In this document: in pieces, positions 63,619 to 64,000 of the stretch | How the letters are laid out: every line of letters begins with the position of its first letter | Position numbering within the stretch: position 1 is the stretch's first letter | IMG/VR virus record: IMGVR_UViG_3300006736_003672 | Location: 1-64,000 of that record | Source of the DNA: a virus | Direction: 5' to 3' (one strand) | Length of the DNA stretch: 64,000 bases | Position numbers and translations under genes: made by a program | Notes under the pieces: generated by a model | Seen by the model: the letters and a program-made list of their open reading frames with translations, nothing else | Databases searched by the model: none | What the model was told of the DNA's origin: nothing

Positions 63619-64000
63619 ATGACATTTTTTAATAAAAAAGAAGACGTAATTGAAATTCAACTTACTCAATATGGCAAACATTTGTTATCATTGGGGAAGT
63701 TTAAACCGTCTCAATATGCTTTTTTTGATGCCGATATTTTATATGATTCTTTATATGCTGATATTTCCGAAGCACAAAGTGACACAGAATTAAGAATTAA
63801 GAATACGGTAAGGTCTAAAACTCAATATGTTTTTAGTCCCGGCCCCGAAACGGAAGTAACTACAGCAAACAAACATATACTTGAAAATAAGCAAAAACTC
63901 GCACAAGAAGCTCTAAATATGGGTCCAGAATTTGATGATACCGAAGTAGAGGTTGGGCAAAATCCGGTATTGACGGAAGAAGATATGATTAGGTTTCAAA
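63619..64000 (+). CDS. Conserved virion-region protein, 3' end outside the window
   Basis: Open from the ATG at 63619 to the window end (127 codons visible). It begins MTFFNKKEDVIEIQLTQYG and continues KHLLSLGKFKPSQYAFFDADILYDSLY, then an acidic segment. The opening looks like a conserved short beta-alpha module, and the gene sits after the giant tail protein, so it is likely a virion protein. I do not recognise a family. Confidence 0.75.
   Translation, partial: MTFFNKKEDVIEIQLTQYGKHLLSLGKFKPSQYAFFDADILYDSLYADISEAQSDTELRIKNTVRSKTQYVFSPGPETEVTTANKHILENKQKLAQEALNMGPEFDDTEVEVGQNPVLTEEDMIRFQ

Noticed and set aside
63612-63621. TATATAAAAT as a late promoter for the last gene
   Set aside because: It runs into the ATG at 63619, leaving no room for a transcript start and ribosome site.

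Overview
The window is a contiguous piece of a large, tailed, contractile (T4-like) bacteriophage genome, most like the big AT-rich myoviruses known from marine settings. Evidence is a baseplate series (hub/OB-fold proteins, a gp25-type wedge, a gp6/J-type wedge, giant virion proteins), a gp55-like late sigma factor, PIN-PhoH, a Cas4/RecB-like nuclease, and near-complete coding on one strand with stop/start overlaps. No host housekeeping block is present. Host identity cannot be read from the sequence; the surface-sugar genes imply a Gram-negative host.

Layout. (1) 1-2845: an open-ended acidic protein, a beta-helix protein and a small HTH protein. (2) 2832-4452: a complete phage tmRNA (ssrA) behind a near-consensus sigma70 promoter, then a small basic protein, ClpP and an FmdB-type zinc ribbon. 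This is a compact candidate ribosome-rescue and proteolysis cassette. (3) 4460-5582: a membrane-anchored trypsin-like protease on the minus strand and a small lipoprotein on the plus strand. (4) 5583-8659: PIN-PhoH, a small acidic protein, a zinc metallopeptidase and a PD-(D/E)XK Fe-S nuclease. (5) 8669-31539: about 23 kb of glycan genes in one tightly overlapped array. It holds glycosyltransferases; a YerE-like ThDP enzyme, a PanB and an RfbH-type 3-dehydratase with an RmlB-like dehydratase (suggesting a branched 3,6-dideoxysugar); a nonulosonate branch (NeuB, NeuA, Maf/CST-like transferase, SDR, aminotransferase); two tandem sulfotransferases; and Fcl and Gmd for GDP-fucose. (6) 31541-34457: small conserved phage proteins, a gp55-like sigma factor and a tubulin/FtsZ-like GTPase with GTP-binding and T7-loop residues. 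(7) 34459-64000: tail and baseplate genes. Two recently duplicated hub proteins carry different effector domains (a lambda-R-like lysozyme, and an SGNH hydrolase plus a terminal Hint domain). Then come a spike-like protein, a 3097-residue protein with an internal duplication, gp25, gp6, a DNRLRE-like protein, a 3624-residue protein with two LamG domains, and a truncated gene at the right edge.

The most interesting candidates are the tmRNA-ClpP cassette, the hub with a C-terminal Hint domain, the tubulin-like GTPase, and the phage pathway joining a YerE-like enzyme, PanB and RfbH. There is also strong in-frame enrichment of the palindrome GCCGGC in otherwise AT-rich genes. All calls come from reading motifs by eye; no database search was run.
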